A DNA stretch of 64,000 nt from Agroathelia rolfsii (Eukaryota; Basidiomycota; Agaricomycetes; Amylocorticiales; Amylocorticiaceae), in the NCBI GenBank assembly GCA_018343915.1, contig JABRWF010000006.1, positions 3,472,001 through 3,536,000 of the forward strand, read 5' to 3'. The translations under genes and the position numbers were made by a program. This document shows positions 21,922 through 32,842 of the stretch, piece after piece. The first letter of the stretch is position 1; each line of letters begins with the position of its first letter. Under the pieces are notes generated by a model. The model did not search any database. It had not been told where the DNA came from and saw only the letters and a list, made by a program, of their open reading frames with translations.

Positions 21922-24900
21922 TTAGGGGCAATCTGCCTTGGGTTGCCATTCTATCAAGTTATCCTAGTTTTGAAAAGGTAGAAGTCCAAATACTGCTGCA
22001 CTAATTTTTCTTGGTGCACTCGGGTTGGCTTTATAGAAGTTTCTGATTGCTTCATCTATATGCATATCAGATTCTCTAACCCAAGTTTGTTCTCCTGGGT
22101 AACCTTTCCAAGTGACTAGGAATTCTAATTTTCCACGGCGTAATCTAGAGTTGAGTACTTCTTCCATTTTGTATTCTTCTTCTCCCTCTACTTCAACTGG
22201 TGGTAAAGGCTTCTAGTGTCAATTGGAAGCATAGTGTGGCTTAAGCAGGTGGACATGGAATACATTGTGGATTTTAAGGTTGGCTAGTAGGTCTAGTTGG
22301 TAGTTTAGGTTGTTTAGCTTCTTTTCCACTTTATAGGGTCCAATCCACTTTTGACTTAGTTTTTTGGATGGTCTATCAAGCTTCAAGTTTCGTGTATTAA
22401 GCTATACTTCTTGTCCTTCCTCTAGGTCTGGGAACATCTTTTTTTCTTTATTATAGGATTGTTCCATTTATTCCTTTGCTAATCCTAATGCTGCTTGTGC
22501 TTTCTTTCATGCTTTCTTTGCATTTTCAATCTAGTTGAAGGCCCCTAGGGTAGGATCTTGGATGTCTTTAGCTTCCCAATTTGGAATATAACCATAAGTG
22601 AGTTCAAAGGTACTAGAGCGTGTGCTTTTGTTCTTTCTATTGTTATGCATGAATTCTGCATAAGGCAACTAATCTACCCAGTTGGTTTGTTGGTGGTTAC
22701 AAAAGATTTGGAGGTATTGTTCTACTTCCTAGTTTACACACTCAGTTTGTCCATCACTTTGTGGGTAATATGCTGTGGACAATGCTGTTCTGATATGTAG
22801 ACTTGCATGTATATCTTTCATGACCTGACTTGCAAACTGGGGTCCATGATCCGAGGTCCATGTTGACGGTGTACCATGTAATTTGAATATATTCTTAACG
22901 TAGAGATCAGCTATATCTTTGGCAGAGATATTTTCATTGGTTGGTATAAAATGTGCCAGTTTTGTGAGTCTGTCTACTACTACCAGGATTGAGTCAAATC
23001 CATGTGACTTAGGTAGTTTTACAATAAGATCTGAGGTTACATGTTCCCATGGTTTTCTAGGTACTGGGAGTAGGTGCAGGAGTCTAGGTAACATTTGTCA
23101 ACTTGGTTTATTGGCTTGGCATAATAAGCAAGAATCTACGTATTGGTTTATTTCTTTAGTCATGTTGATCCAATAGTAGTTCCTACTAATAAGCTCCAAA
23201 GTTTTTGTGTATCCCGGGTGACCTGCTAATGCTGAGTTGTGGTATTTAGCCATAATTTTTTCTTTGAGTTCCTTATTTGGGGGCACAAATACCTTTTCTC
23301 TATACAGCACTAGACCGTCTTCTGTTTCCTAATCCTATAATCCTAGGGTAATTTGTTGAGGGCCAATCTTGACAATTTGATAGAGGGATTCCAGCAACTT
23401 GGTGCTCTCCTGTCTAATCTCTGCCAATATTTCCTTTTCCCCTTCTACCAAAATATAACCTCTCCTTGCAGCCATTATTCTGAAATGGGTAGGTTGGAGT
23501 ACAGTTACATCTTGGTTATCTTGTGAATCCTCGATATAAAAATCAGGTTGTCGAGATAAAGCATTGGCTTGTCTATTAGTAGATCCCTTTTTGTAACATA
23601 ACACAAAGTGATATTCTTGTAGGATTCAGTACCATCATGCTTGTTGTCTACTAAGGTGTTGACTTGTTGCCCAATACTCCAGATTCTTGTGATCCAACCA
23701 AATTTCCACTGGTTTAGGTAACCATATGATATAATAGCGCCATTCTTCCAATGCTCTAATGATTGCAAGCATCTCTTTATCCCAGATGTCATAATTTTGT
23801 TGTGCATTATCCATGGACTTAGAGTGAAATGCAATGGGGTGCCATTCACCATCATCTTGTAACTGGGAGAAAACTCCTCCCGTAGTATACCCAGAGGCAT
23901 CTATTTCAATTCAACTTTCTCTTTGATGATTATAAATGGCTAACACAGGTACAATGGTGAAAGCCTTTTTGAGTTTGTCAAATGAATCTTGTTCCTCCTT
24001 TTCCCATTTCCAGGTTCCTTTGTCTGTTAGTTTATCCAGAGGCTTAGTTATATTGCTAAAGCTTTTGATAAATCACTGGTAATAATTTGCTAGACCTCTG
24101 AACTTCTGCACATCCTTAACCGTTGTAGGAGTTGGCCAATCAAGGATGGCTTGTACTTTATCATTAGTCATCTGTACGTGGTTGTAGCTAATAATTACTC
24201 CTAAGAATTCCACCTCTGGTACTTCAAATAAGCACTTGTCTAAATTAGCAAAGAGGTCGTTTTCTGCTAATCTTTTAAGTACTTCATGTACTAGGCGTCA
24301 GTGTTCCTCTAGATTGGCAGTGGCAATGATAATATCATCAATATATACATATACTAATTCTTGTACAATTAGGTCTGCAAATATTTCATCCATCATAGCT
24401 TGGAAAGTGGCTGGAGCATTGCATAGACCAAATGTCATTACAAGGGGTTCAAACAATCCACGGGGAGTTATAAATGCTGCTCATTCCTGATGTCCATTTT
24501 TTATAAGCACGTTATTGTATCCCCATTGTAAGTCTAGTTTGGTAAATATCTTTGCCCTTGAAAGTCCATCAACAATGGAAGATATGAGTGGAAGTAGGTA
24601 AGAATTTTTTATAGTGATATTATTTAGTTTGCAATAATCCACTATAGGCCTGAGTTTCCCATTCTTTTTAGGGATAAAGAAAAATAGGGAGGCATAAGGG
24701 CTTTGGGATTTTCTTATATATCCCTTAGCCAAATTCTCTTCTAGGTATGTATCCAACTTTTTTAGTTCTGGAATTGATAATGGATACACCTTGGCTCTCT
24801 TCATTTCTGCTCCTTCTACTAGTTCAATCTTATGGTTATATGTTTTACTAGTTAGGAAGCGTTGGGAGTCTATTTTGGAGAAGACCTTGGCATGTTTCTG

Positions 24901-26603
24901 GTATTAGGGTAGCAAACCTAGGGTTGCAGCCAATTATGGAGGAGAATCCTCATCTTTTATGATTTTATTAATTTTTTTGTATTCCTCATCTTTTAACAAG
25001 TTGTTCATTAAAGTAACATGTCCTTTTTTCCAGTTAATAATAGGGTTTTCTAATTGTAACTAATCAATACCTAAGATTACATCTTCTGTACCAATATCTA
25101 CTACTAGAAATACTAAACGTTGTCATTCCATTCCAATCTGGGTTAAAAGAATTACATATTCTAAAATGAATCCCATTGTATTTGGTGAATTATCTATATT
25201 GTACAGAGGAACTTGTTTTTGTAGTTTTAAAGTTTTTATTTTATTTTTGTCTATAAATTTTTTATTGATAAAAGTGAAAGAAGCGCCAGAATCAATCATA
25301 GCTAATACAGAGATTGTTGTAGAATGTCTATAGAACATAAGTGGAATTTTTAGGTATTGTCCATTTATACCTTGCACAGAAGAAGATGAAATTGAAAAAG
25401 AAGAAGAAATAGAAAAGGAAGAGATTTTGTTTTGTACATATTGGTCAGAAGCATTGGCCTCATACTCTGACCATTCTAAAAACCCAATTTATCTTTGAGA
25501 GCTGCAATCATCTGACCTTATTCTTGCAATATATTGATCATGTCTTGCTGCATCATAGTGGACAAATTTTGGCCGTCTACTACCGGTGGGGGTGGGGGTT
25601 TTGTTGATGAGGCTGCAGCCACCTTTTGGAATGGGTTGTTAGGTTTAACCCTGTCTACCTTTGGGCTTCTGCAATCCCATGCAATGTGACCCTTCTTTTG
25701 ACAATTGTAGCATACAATGTCGTTTTGTTGGAAGGGATTATTGGATGTTGTAGCAGTTTAATTTTGCATTGCAGCTACTTGCAACGGGGAGGATTGTTGG
25801 GCCAATCCTGCACTTGTAAATGGGTTTTTTAATGACTTGGGTTTCCCTCCCAAGATTGTTGCTAAAATATCCATGGCATCCAGATCACTACACTGGAGAT
25901 CTACTTGTGGGTTATTGTTATACCAATATCTCTTATTGGACAATATTTCTTCCTTCATGAGGTTTACCTCTGCATTGTATACAGCACTCATAAGAAGTTG
26001 GAGTATGGACGTATTTCTATCCTAACCCGTGATGATATGCCTAAGTTTGACGTTCATCCTTTCTAAGTATTTTTCCCTTAGGTCATCATCTGACAACCCT
26101 GTTCTTCTCCCTAATAGCATAAAAGCCATCCCAAAGTTTCTAGTTGAAGTGATTCCTTGTCTGAGGTTTTACAGCTGGTCTCTTGCTGCTACTTTTTTGT
26201 CAAAGGCTCCAAACAAGGTTTTGAAACTTTGTAACACTTCTGCAAATACTATGGGTCCTTCTACCCTTATTCCTTCTCCTGCACATCTGATTTCATTGTA
26301 CCATAGACTAGACCATACAGTAGCACCATCCACCATTAAACCCAAAAGATATTTGACCTTTTCTTCCTCTGTTACATATACTTTAGGGTTGAGTTTGAGG
26401 TGGGCTTGGAATTTTTGGACAAATAGATGGAAATTAATCCATTGCCTATCAAAGGTAGGAGGTGGGTGTCTGATTTCTTTGAGCTTGGACATGGACCCTT
26501 GTTGGTTTTGAATCCACTGTATCATAGTGGTTTGGTTTGCCACTAGTATTTGCAGTAGTTCTGCATTGGTAACAAGAGCGGGGGTTTGGGGTTATTCAGC
26601 CAT
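21922..26603 (-). pseudogene. Chromovirus gag-pol, broken
   Basis: Gag starts at ATG 26,603 and meets a stop at codon 4 (CAA to TAA). Identifiable parts in order: a gag helical region (26,543-26,169); a CCHC knuckle CYNCQKKGHIAWDC near 25,668-25,714; an aspartic protease with DSGAS near 25,290; RT with FTKLDLQWGYNN and YIDD near 24,340; RNase H with IDASGYTTGG near 23,890; an HHCC zinc finger (GHPGYT...CLLCQANK, 23,310-23,098); an integrase core with DRLTKLAHF, TSDHGPQFAS and the QSDGQTE glutamate (23,094-22,729); and a C-terminal chromodomain ([14 protein letters not shown], 22,167-21,964). Stops are scattered throughout; several sit where relatives have Arg (CGA to TGA), Gln or Trp, pointing to transition mutation rather than deletion. 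Confidence 0.9.
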
Positions 26604-27185
26604 GGGGGATTGTGCACGTAGAGTAAAAGGGGTGGGGAGGGCGGATACTTGTGAAAAGGGAAATAGAGGGAGAAAGGTGGGATTTTCTTTGTTGAAGGAT
26701 TTGTATTCTTCTGAAGAGGTGTCTTTACTACTTTCTTCCTCTAGGGTTGAACTGGGGTTATAGTCTAGGTGTGAAATGGTAGGTAAGCTCAACAGTGATT
26801 ACTGGAGACTCCCAAAGTAATTGGTACAAATGGATAAAAGTGTTTTTGCCCTTTGAGCTAGGCCTAATTCTACTAAAGTATTTACTTGTTTTGGGCTACT
26901 TGTAGTAACCGGAGTCTTTTTTGTCTATCCACTTGGGTGTTGTTCCCTTTAATAGCTCGAAAAAACCAATACAACCATGGATACTAATACCACTTGCAAG
27001 CTGGCCAAGAATACTCCTAAAACAAGAAATGTGCAAAGATGAAGACTACTACTTTTTGTATGTAAAATGGCTATGATAATCTACTAAAATTCTATGGTAA
27101 TTGATTTTTGCTCAAAATAATGTGGCTTACTACACCACCTCTAGTACATAGAGCAGCTAATACAGAAAGGAGAGATTTGTTCTAA

Positions 27186-28109
27186 TATCAAGAGTATACC
27201 TATTTCTTGTTACCAAAACTCAACCAGAGCCTACATAAACCTCTCTAAGGTGCAAGGTAGCCAGTAATGGCTGTTTTACAACTCCCAAGGCCTGGGATGT
27301 GTGGGTGTACACTCCTTGTGCACTGTCTCAGCTATCACTCACTCAGGAACTCGCAGATCACCAAGTGTTACTCCAAGTCTACAAGACTTTCACACAAGGT
27401 CTACCATTGAGGCACCTAAGGCTTTTGTATGTGCCAATAAGTGTACAGGGTATTTTAACCATGATAAATACAGGGCACAGTACCTTTATTTACTTAGAGC
27501 ACAAAGCTCGGAGATTTGTGTTGGTCACTAATACAAATGGTCACCCAGAGGGCTGGACCTGTTTTATACATGCTCACAGAGGTAGCACTAAGCACACCTC
27601 AGCTACAAGTAGCACAAAGCACACTTGTAACCTTCTGGCACAAAGCCTAAAGGATTTTTGTAGGAAGAGAGAGGGAGAGAGATAGGGACTCTGAAGACAA
27701 AGGTTTTATTATGTTAGTAACTACTTGATACAAAGCACTACTTGTACTTACCTGAAGACAAAGAGAACAAATCTGGGGTCTTCAGGCAGAGGCCCTACAG
27801 GGTTATATACTAATTCTACCTGGTCTGTACACCTAGTATATAGTCTATGCATAGTGGTGCTAAGTATAATGCAATATTGCACCATAGTAAGTCATAGCTT
27901 ATATAATATGTCACATGACTAGTGGTCATATAATGGCCAGTCACATGATGACTGATCACATAACTTGCTTAGTCATCAAAGTACTTATGTAATGTCTGCT
28001 TATGTAATATACAAGTTATATATCAAAAAATAGAGAAAAATCAGAGAAAAATCGAAAAAATAATGAAAAATTCTAAATAAATTTATAATACAACAAGTAA
28101 CTCGTAACA
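27186..28109 (-). repeat. Chromovirus 5' LTR (924 bp)
   Basis: The + strand reads TATCAAGAGTATACC to ACTCGTAACA. It is uninterrupted. It is followed directly by AAGAGTACACC, which is both the TSD and the continuation of LTR X. Confidence 0.85.
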
Positions 28110-29584
28110 AAGAGTACACCTGACTCTTATCACTAAAACTCAACCAAAGTCCACAGAAACCCCTTAAAGGTACGGGGTAGGCAGTAAGGCCTTTTTTACT
28201 CTTCTCAGGACTTGGGATGCAGGGGTGTATACTTCTTTGTGCCCTGTCTCTACTCTTACTCAAACTTAAGCTTTCCTATTACCAGGCTTTACTCCAAGTC
28301 TACAAGACTTTCAAGCAAGGTTTATAGTCAAGACATAAGTTTTCTTATATATGCAGATAGGGGTTGAGGTATCTTAACCCTGGCCAACTAGATGTAAAGC
28401 TTTGTTAGGTACATGCACTGAGTACAATGGGGTATTGTATTACAGCTGTTGCAAATGGTCACTACTAATAGGCTGGACCTGTCTTATACAAGCTCACAAA
28501 GGTGGCACTAAGCATACTTGTAACCTTCTAGCACAAAACAGAGAGGATTTTGAGAAGGAAGGGGAGGGAGATAGGCTCTAAAGACAAAGTTTTATTATGT
28601 TAGTTAACTATTTAATATAAAGCACTACTGTACTTATCTAAAGACAAAGAGAACAAATCTGGGGTCTTCAGGTAGAGACACTATAGGGTTATATACTAAT
28701 TCTACCTGGTCTGTACACCTGGTATATAGTCTATGCACAGAGGTACTAAGTATGATGCAATATTGCACCATAGTAAGTCTATGATGGTGTCATGTTCTAG
28801 ACCTATACTCTAGACCTTCTTTACATAATAAGTCACATGACTAGTGGTCACATAATAGCTAGTCACATGCTAACTGATCACATGACTTTGCTTAGTCATC
28901 AGAGTATTTATGTAATGTCCGCTTATATAATATACATGTTATATCCCAACAAATAGAGAAAAATCGGAGAAAAATCAGAAAAATAATGAGAAATCTTAAA
29001 TAAATTTATAGTACAATGATTGTCTTGTAACACACACCTATTACCTCTTAGCATGGAGTAGGGAGGATTTTATAGGGGGGAGAGAGAGGAAGAGGAATAG
29101 GACAGGCTCTATAAGCCTAGAGTAAAGTAACTCTGAAGACGAAGTTTTATTATGTTAGTTAATTATTTAATACAAAGCACTATTGTACTTACCTAAAGAT
29201 GAAGAGAATAAATCTGGGGTCTTTGGGTAGAGGCACTATAGGGTTATATACTATTTCTACTTGGTCTATGTACTAGTACATGGTCTGTGCATAGAGGTGC
29301 TAAGTATAATGCAATATTGCACCATAATGAGTCTATGATGGTATTATGGTCTAGACCTATACTCTAGACTTGTTACATAATAAGTCATATAACTAGTGGT
29401 CACATGATAGCCAGTTACATAATAACTGATTATATGACTTTGCTTAGTCATCAAAGTACTTATGTAATCTTTGCTTATATAATATACATATTATATACCA
29501 AAAAATAGAGAAAAATTGGGGAAAAATCAAAAAAATAATGAAAAATCTTAAATAAATTTATAATACAATGAGCAACTTGTAACA

Positions 29585-29670
29585 CTATACTTGTAGGCAA
29601 AGTATAGCCTAGCCTTCTTGTGCTTGGCAGATAGCATGGGCTTCTTAACTATGTAAGCCTTTATATCTTA
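29585..29670. other. Short AT-rich spacer between nested LTRs
   Basis: No feature recognised. It ends with TCTTA, the TSD of the next element. Confidence 0.4.
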
Positions 29671-31446
29671 TGTTGAAAGATATGTCACAGGTCTATAACT
29701 GAAGGGCAAACTATGACTATGAATACTATGAATATTGTAAAGAATTACTATGAAAAGACTGTAGATAAAGCTTAAGGAAAAAACAGTAGGTTACCTAGCC
29801 TAATCCAAGGCTAGGAATGACGCTCTTAGGGTTTCCAACCCTAATGTTGATTATAAGGGAGTCTACTATGACTTTGACAACTATAATGCTATAACTATGA
29901 CTTAGGACAAGGAAAGCAATACAGTGGGAACTTAGGGGCTTAGAGGAAGCTTAGGACAGTAAATAACAATGATGGTATTGACGAAAGAGGTCTGTGAGAT
30001 GGGGAACATCTCTTAGACCTTAAAGGTTTAAATACATGGCTGTACACTATTGTTCTCTACTTTGGTACGCTCTACTGACTTCTAACCTTTACTAAATAAT
30101 CCAATATAATCCCTAAGTTCCTCCTTGATTGTTCCAGTGATTATCAGCATGTGTTGTAGTTCCTGTGTACCTGTGATAGTGCCTGAAGATAGGAAAATGT
30201 AAAGTTACGCTCTTTTGTGTGACGTGACCGTGACATGTCACAACCAGCGCGGCAGTGATAGTAAGGGAGCGGAAGTAACAATAGGCTTATTTCTGAGCCT
30301 TAGCTCAGAACTAAGCTATAGCTAAGTAGTGAACTATGATCCACTATAATATACTGTGACTTAGAAATAATATACTATGACTTATACTTTACTATGGCAT
30401 CTATAGCTTGATTTATAGCTTGATAAAATAAAACTTAAACACCTAAGTAATTCCATAGCTATCCTGAATAAACCTAGGTATATACTTGGTAAACCTGGAT
30501 ATATGCTTGGTAAACTTGAATAAATGCTATTGAAGCTATGATATGGCATAACCAGGGTTGTGACAAGATATACATATTTCAATATATTAAATCTTTCTAA
30601 ATATTCCAATGAACACTTCAATAAATCAGTTTATATCTCATTTATCACTGTTATTTATTTCAAGAATTTGCAACCATTAGTTGTGGAGATATAAAGTAAT
30701 CATTCATTCACTTTATTCTGAATATTTCCAAAATATATTCATATTTTAATATTTATTTCTTAAAATCATTTAAATATTCATTTTAAATATCTTTTGTTCA
30801 AACAATTCACTTTACTTACTAATACATGATTGTGATTATAAATCAGCTTACAAATCACACAAATAAATTAGTAATCACCTTCAAAGATATTAGTAATATT
30901 TGAGATATATTACTAATATTACTTTCCTATTCATTCAAATATTCAATTTGCTTACAAATACTATACTTAGCTTATAGAGTAGATTTATCAGTATAAACCT
31001 TACACTCTTTGCTTACCAAGTAGATTACTTAAGCAAAGACATTACTTACAAATCCTTCAGAAATTAGAATATTTTGTAGTATATAAACCCTAGCTAAATC
31101 AGCTGTAAAATATAAGTTATTTCACTCAAAAATAGTGAGTTAAATAGTCTACAAGACTAGCTCCTAGGGTACTAACTTCACTACAGACTTACCAAGTCTA
31201 CCAGATAAAGATTACAAGCCTTTCCCAAGGGAAAATAAATAGGTAGTCTCAAAGGGACACTAGCTATAATCTTATCTTCAGTATAGCATAGTTACTAATC
31301 ACTTCCCATCTAGGAAACTTTGCCTAACCTTAGGAACAATCCCCAAGCCTGCACTTTTCCTACAAGTAAGTGTTTGCTTCATAACAGGTAACTTATAAGC
31401 TAGCATATAGCCACACTATATAATCAAGAACTACCATAGTTCAATA
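29671..31446 (+). mobile_element. Old copia-type solo LTR, TSD TCTTA, interrupted
   Basis: Pieces are 29,671-29,682 and 30,566-31,446. The ends TGTTGAAAGATA and ATAGTTCAATA and the internal GTAGTCTCAAAGGGACAC block show it is a diverged relative of the copia LTRs at 41.6, 44.2, 52.2, 60.5 and 62.6 kb. The TCTTA repeats at 29,666-29,670 and 31,447-31,451 are perfect. Confidence 0.8.
29683..30565 (+). mobile_element. Family-2 solo LTR (883 bp), TSD AGATA
   Basis: Runs from TGTCACAGGTCTATAAC to CCAGGGTTGTGACA, with AGATA at 29,678-29,682 and 30,566-30,570. It has the same length as 56,243-57,125, and every line I compared is identical. It contains no open frame of note and a GTGAC-rich block near 30,220-30,250. 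Confidence 0.9.
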
Positions 31447-31512
31447 TCTTAGTCCAGAAGAGCATTTCTAGTACTCTAGACAGAAATAAGGGTGGGAAGG
31501 ATGGTGTTTATA

Positions 31513-32326
31513 TGTCAAGGGTTGACTCCTTGACCTTACATCTAGTATCTACACAAGAGTGTTTCCATAGCTATGTAATCCTTATTCTATTGAGGATGTG
31601 TATAGATACTTTCTTATCTCTTATGTAATTAATGCTCTTTTGTATCTTTCATATACATGGATATGCACAACTATTTACTACTTTTTATAAGGGGATTTGC
31701 ACCACCTTCTATTTTTAGAGAAGAGGGAGAGAGAGAGAGGGAGGCTAGGACAAGAGGCCTAGGCCTGAGAGTATAACCCTGAAGGCAAAGGTTTTTATTA
31801 GTAATCTACTTTAAATAAAATACAAACTCTTAGTTACTTGCCTGAAGGCAAAGAGGTCAAAGCTAGGGCCTTCAGGACAAGTTACACACTTTATTTATAC
31901 TACTAGGGAAGGGTCCATATATAGCCTTATTGGTCTATATGCAGCCGGAATTTAGAAGTATTAATGAGGCTATACAGGGGGAGAACTTTTATCCTAACTC
32001 CACCAGGCATCTATATAGAATTCTATTTCTAGAATAGTACTAGTAACTATTTAGGAATTGTTCAGGGAAAGAAGGCTATACTTCTTAGGCTATACATGAT
32101 GATGAAGGGGAATAGCACAGCCCTAAGATTACTCCTGTAACATGCAGCTTGGAACATGTAAGGGCTAATCAGGTAACCACTGTACTGCCCACAGTCTATG
32201 CCCTAAAGGGTAATTTGATAAGAAAGAATAAGAAAATAAAAGAAAATATTATAACAAAAGAAATACAAGTCTAGATATTACAAGAAAATAACAGAAAAAT
32301 CCGCAAAAAATGTCCTACTTATGACA
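31513..32326 (+). mobile_element. Family-4 solo LTR (814 bp)
   Basis: It starts TGTCAAGGGTTGACTCC and ends CCTACTTATGACA. The flanks TTATA and TTATG differ by one transition. The first 22 bp fold into a hairpin (GTCAAGG/CCTTGAC). A related truncated fragment lies in each Crinkler arm. Confidence 0.65.
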
Positions 32327-32580
32327 TTATGTAGGTAGTAGCTTTAAGAGGGGTGGTGACTTTGCCAGTGATAAAAATGAATTTAAGATATCTTTTATTA
32401 GCAGGAGTAAGCTTGCTAGGCCTTCTCTGGATAGTGGTCTCCCTATTTAGAAAGGCTTCTTTAGCTATTTCAGCCATCTTAGACTTGCTAACACCAGTTC
32501 TAGAGGTAATAGCCCTATAGGGGTAGTAGGTAGAGAGGAGAGAGAGTACATTATTAAGCTGGGAGGAGGAGATAGACTTT
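32327..32580 (-). pseudogene. Fossil helix-turn-helix fragment, Tc1/mariner-transposase-like
   Basis: A minus-strand frame of about 80 codons without an ATG start reads YPYRAITSRTGVSKSKMAEI, then RRPSKLTPANKRYLKF, and stops near 32,327. The T-G-V-S-x-S turn followed by a basic R-P-x-K-L-T block resembles the paired-type DNA-binding domain of Tc1/mariner transposases. No catalytic DDE/D domain is seen nearby, so this is at most a truncated relic. The family call is tentative. Confidence 0.4.
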
Positions 32581-32842
32581 ATAGTAAATATAGAGAAAGG
32601 TATATTCTGCCATAGTATATATATACTATGTAAGTTACTATGATATCATAGTGATATCATAAGTATATTATACAAGTGTTATAATGACATCAGTAGAGCT
32701 ATATAATATCATATAAACAAAATATTAGGTATAAAACTATAGACACAAAAAGTGTCTAGATGATATAGTATACTAAAATATATATATCTTCTATTCTACT
32801 AGTTGAAATCCTATAACTAGGGTATTAGATTAAAGCTAGAAG

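Larger units (their letters stand above)
20132..28109 (-). mobile_element. Full-length Ty3/gypsy chromovirus (decayed), TSD AAGAG
   Basis: The right LTR is 27,186-28,109 (924 bp). The left LTR is 20,132-21,909, which is 923 bp without its nested family-2 LTR. Between them lies a minus-strand gag-pol in the order gag, CCHC knuckle, protease, RT, RNase H, integrase, chromodomain. That order and the chromodomain identify a Tf1/MAGGY-type chromovirus lineage. A polypurine tract (AAGGGGG) abuts the 3' LTR at 21,910-21,921. The coding region holds many stops, so it is not autonomous. Confidence 0.9.
20123..29032 (+). mobile_element. Gypsy-family solo LTR 'X', split after 9 bp by the chromovirus
   Basis: Its first 9 bp (TGTCAAGAG) lie at 20,123-20,131 and the remainder at 28,110-29,032. 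The chromovirus inserted here and duplicated AAGAG (20,127-20,131 and 28,110-28,114). Confidence 0.75.
16114..29584 (+). mobile_element. Gypsy-family solo LTR 'Y' in three pieces, host of a 12.5-kb nest
   Basis: Pieces are 16,114-16,547, about 20,118-20,122 and 29,033-29,584. Joined, they make a normal family LTR of about 990 bp, with ends TATCAAGAGCA and CTTGTAACA. Two insertions split it: a family-3 solo LTR (16,548-20,112, TSD CAAAG) and gypsy LTR 'X' (20,123-29,032, flanks CATAC and CACAC). No clear TSD is visible outside Y. Confidence 0.65.

Noticed and set aside
27150..27190. Chromovirus primer-binding site
   Set aside because: The sequence next to the LTR resembles a tRNA-Met 3'-end PBS only if several transitions are allowed and it overlaps the LTR edge; too weak to call.
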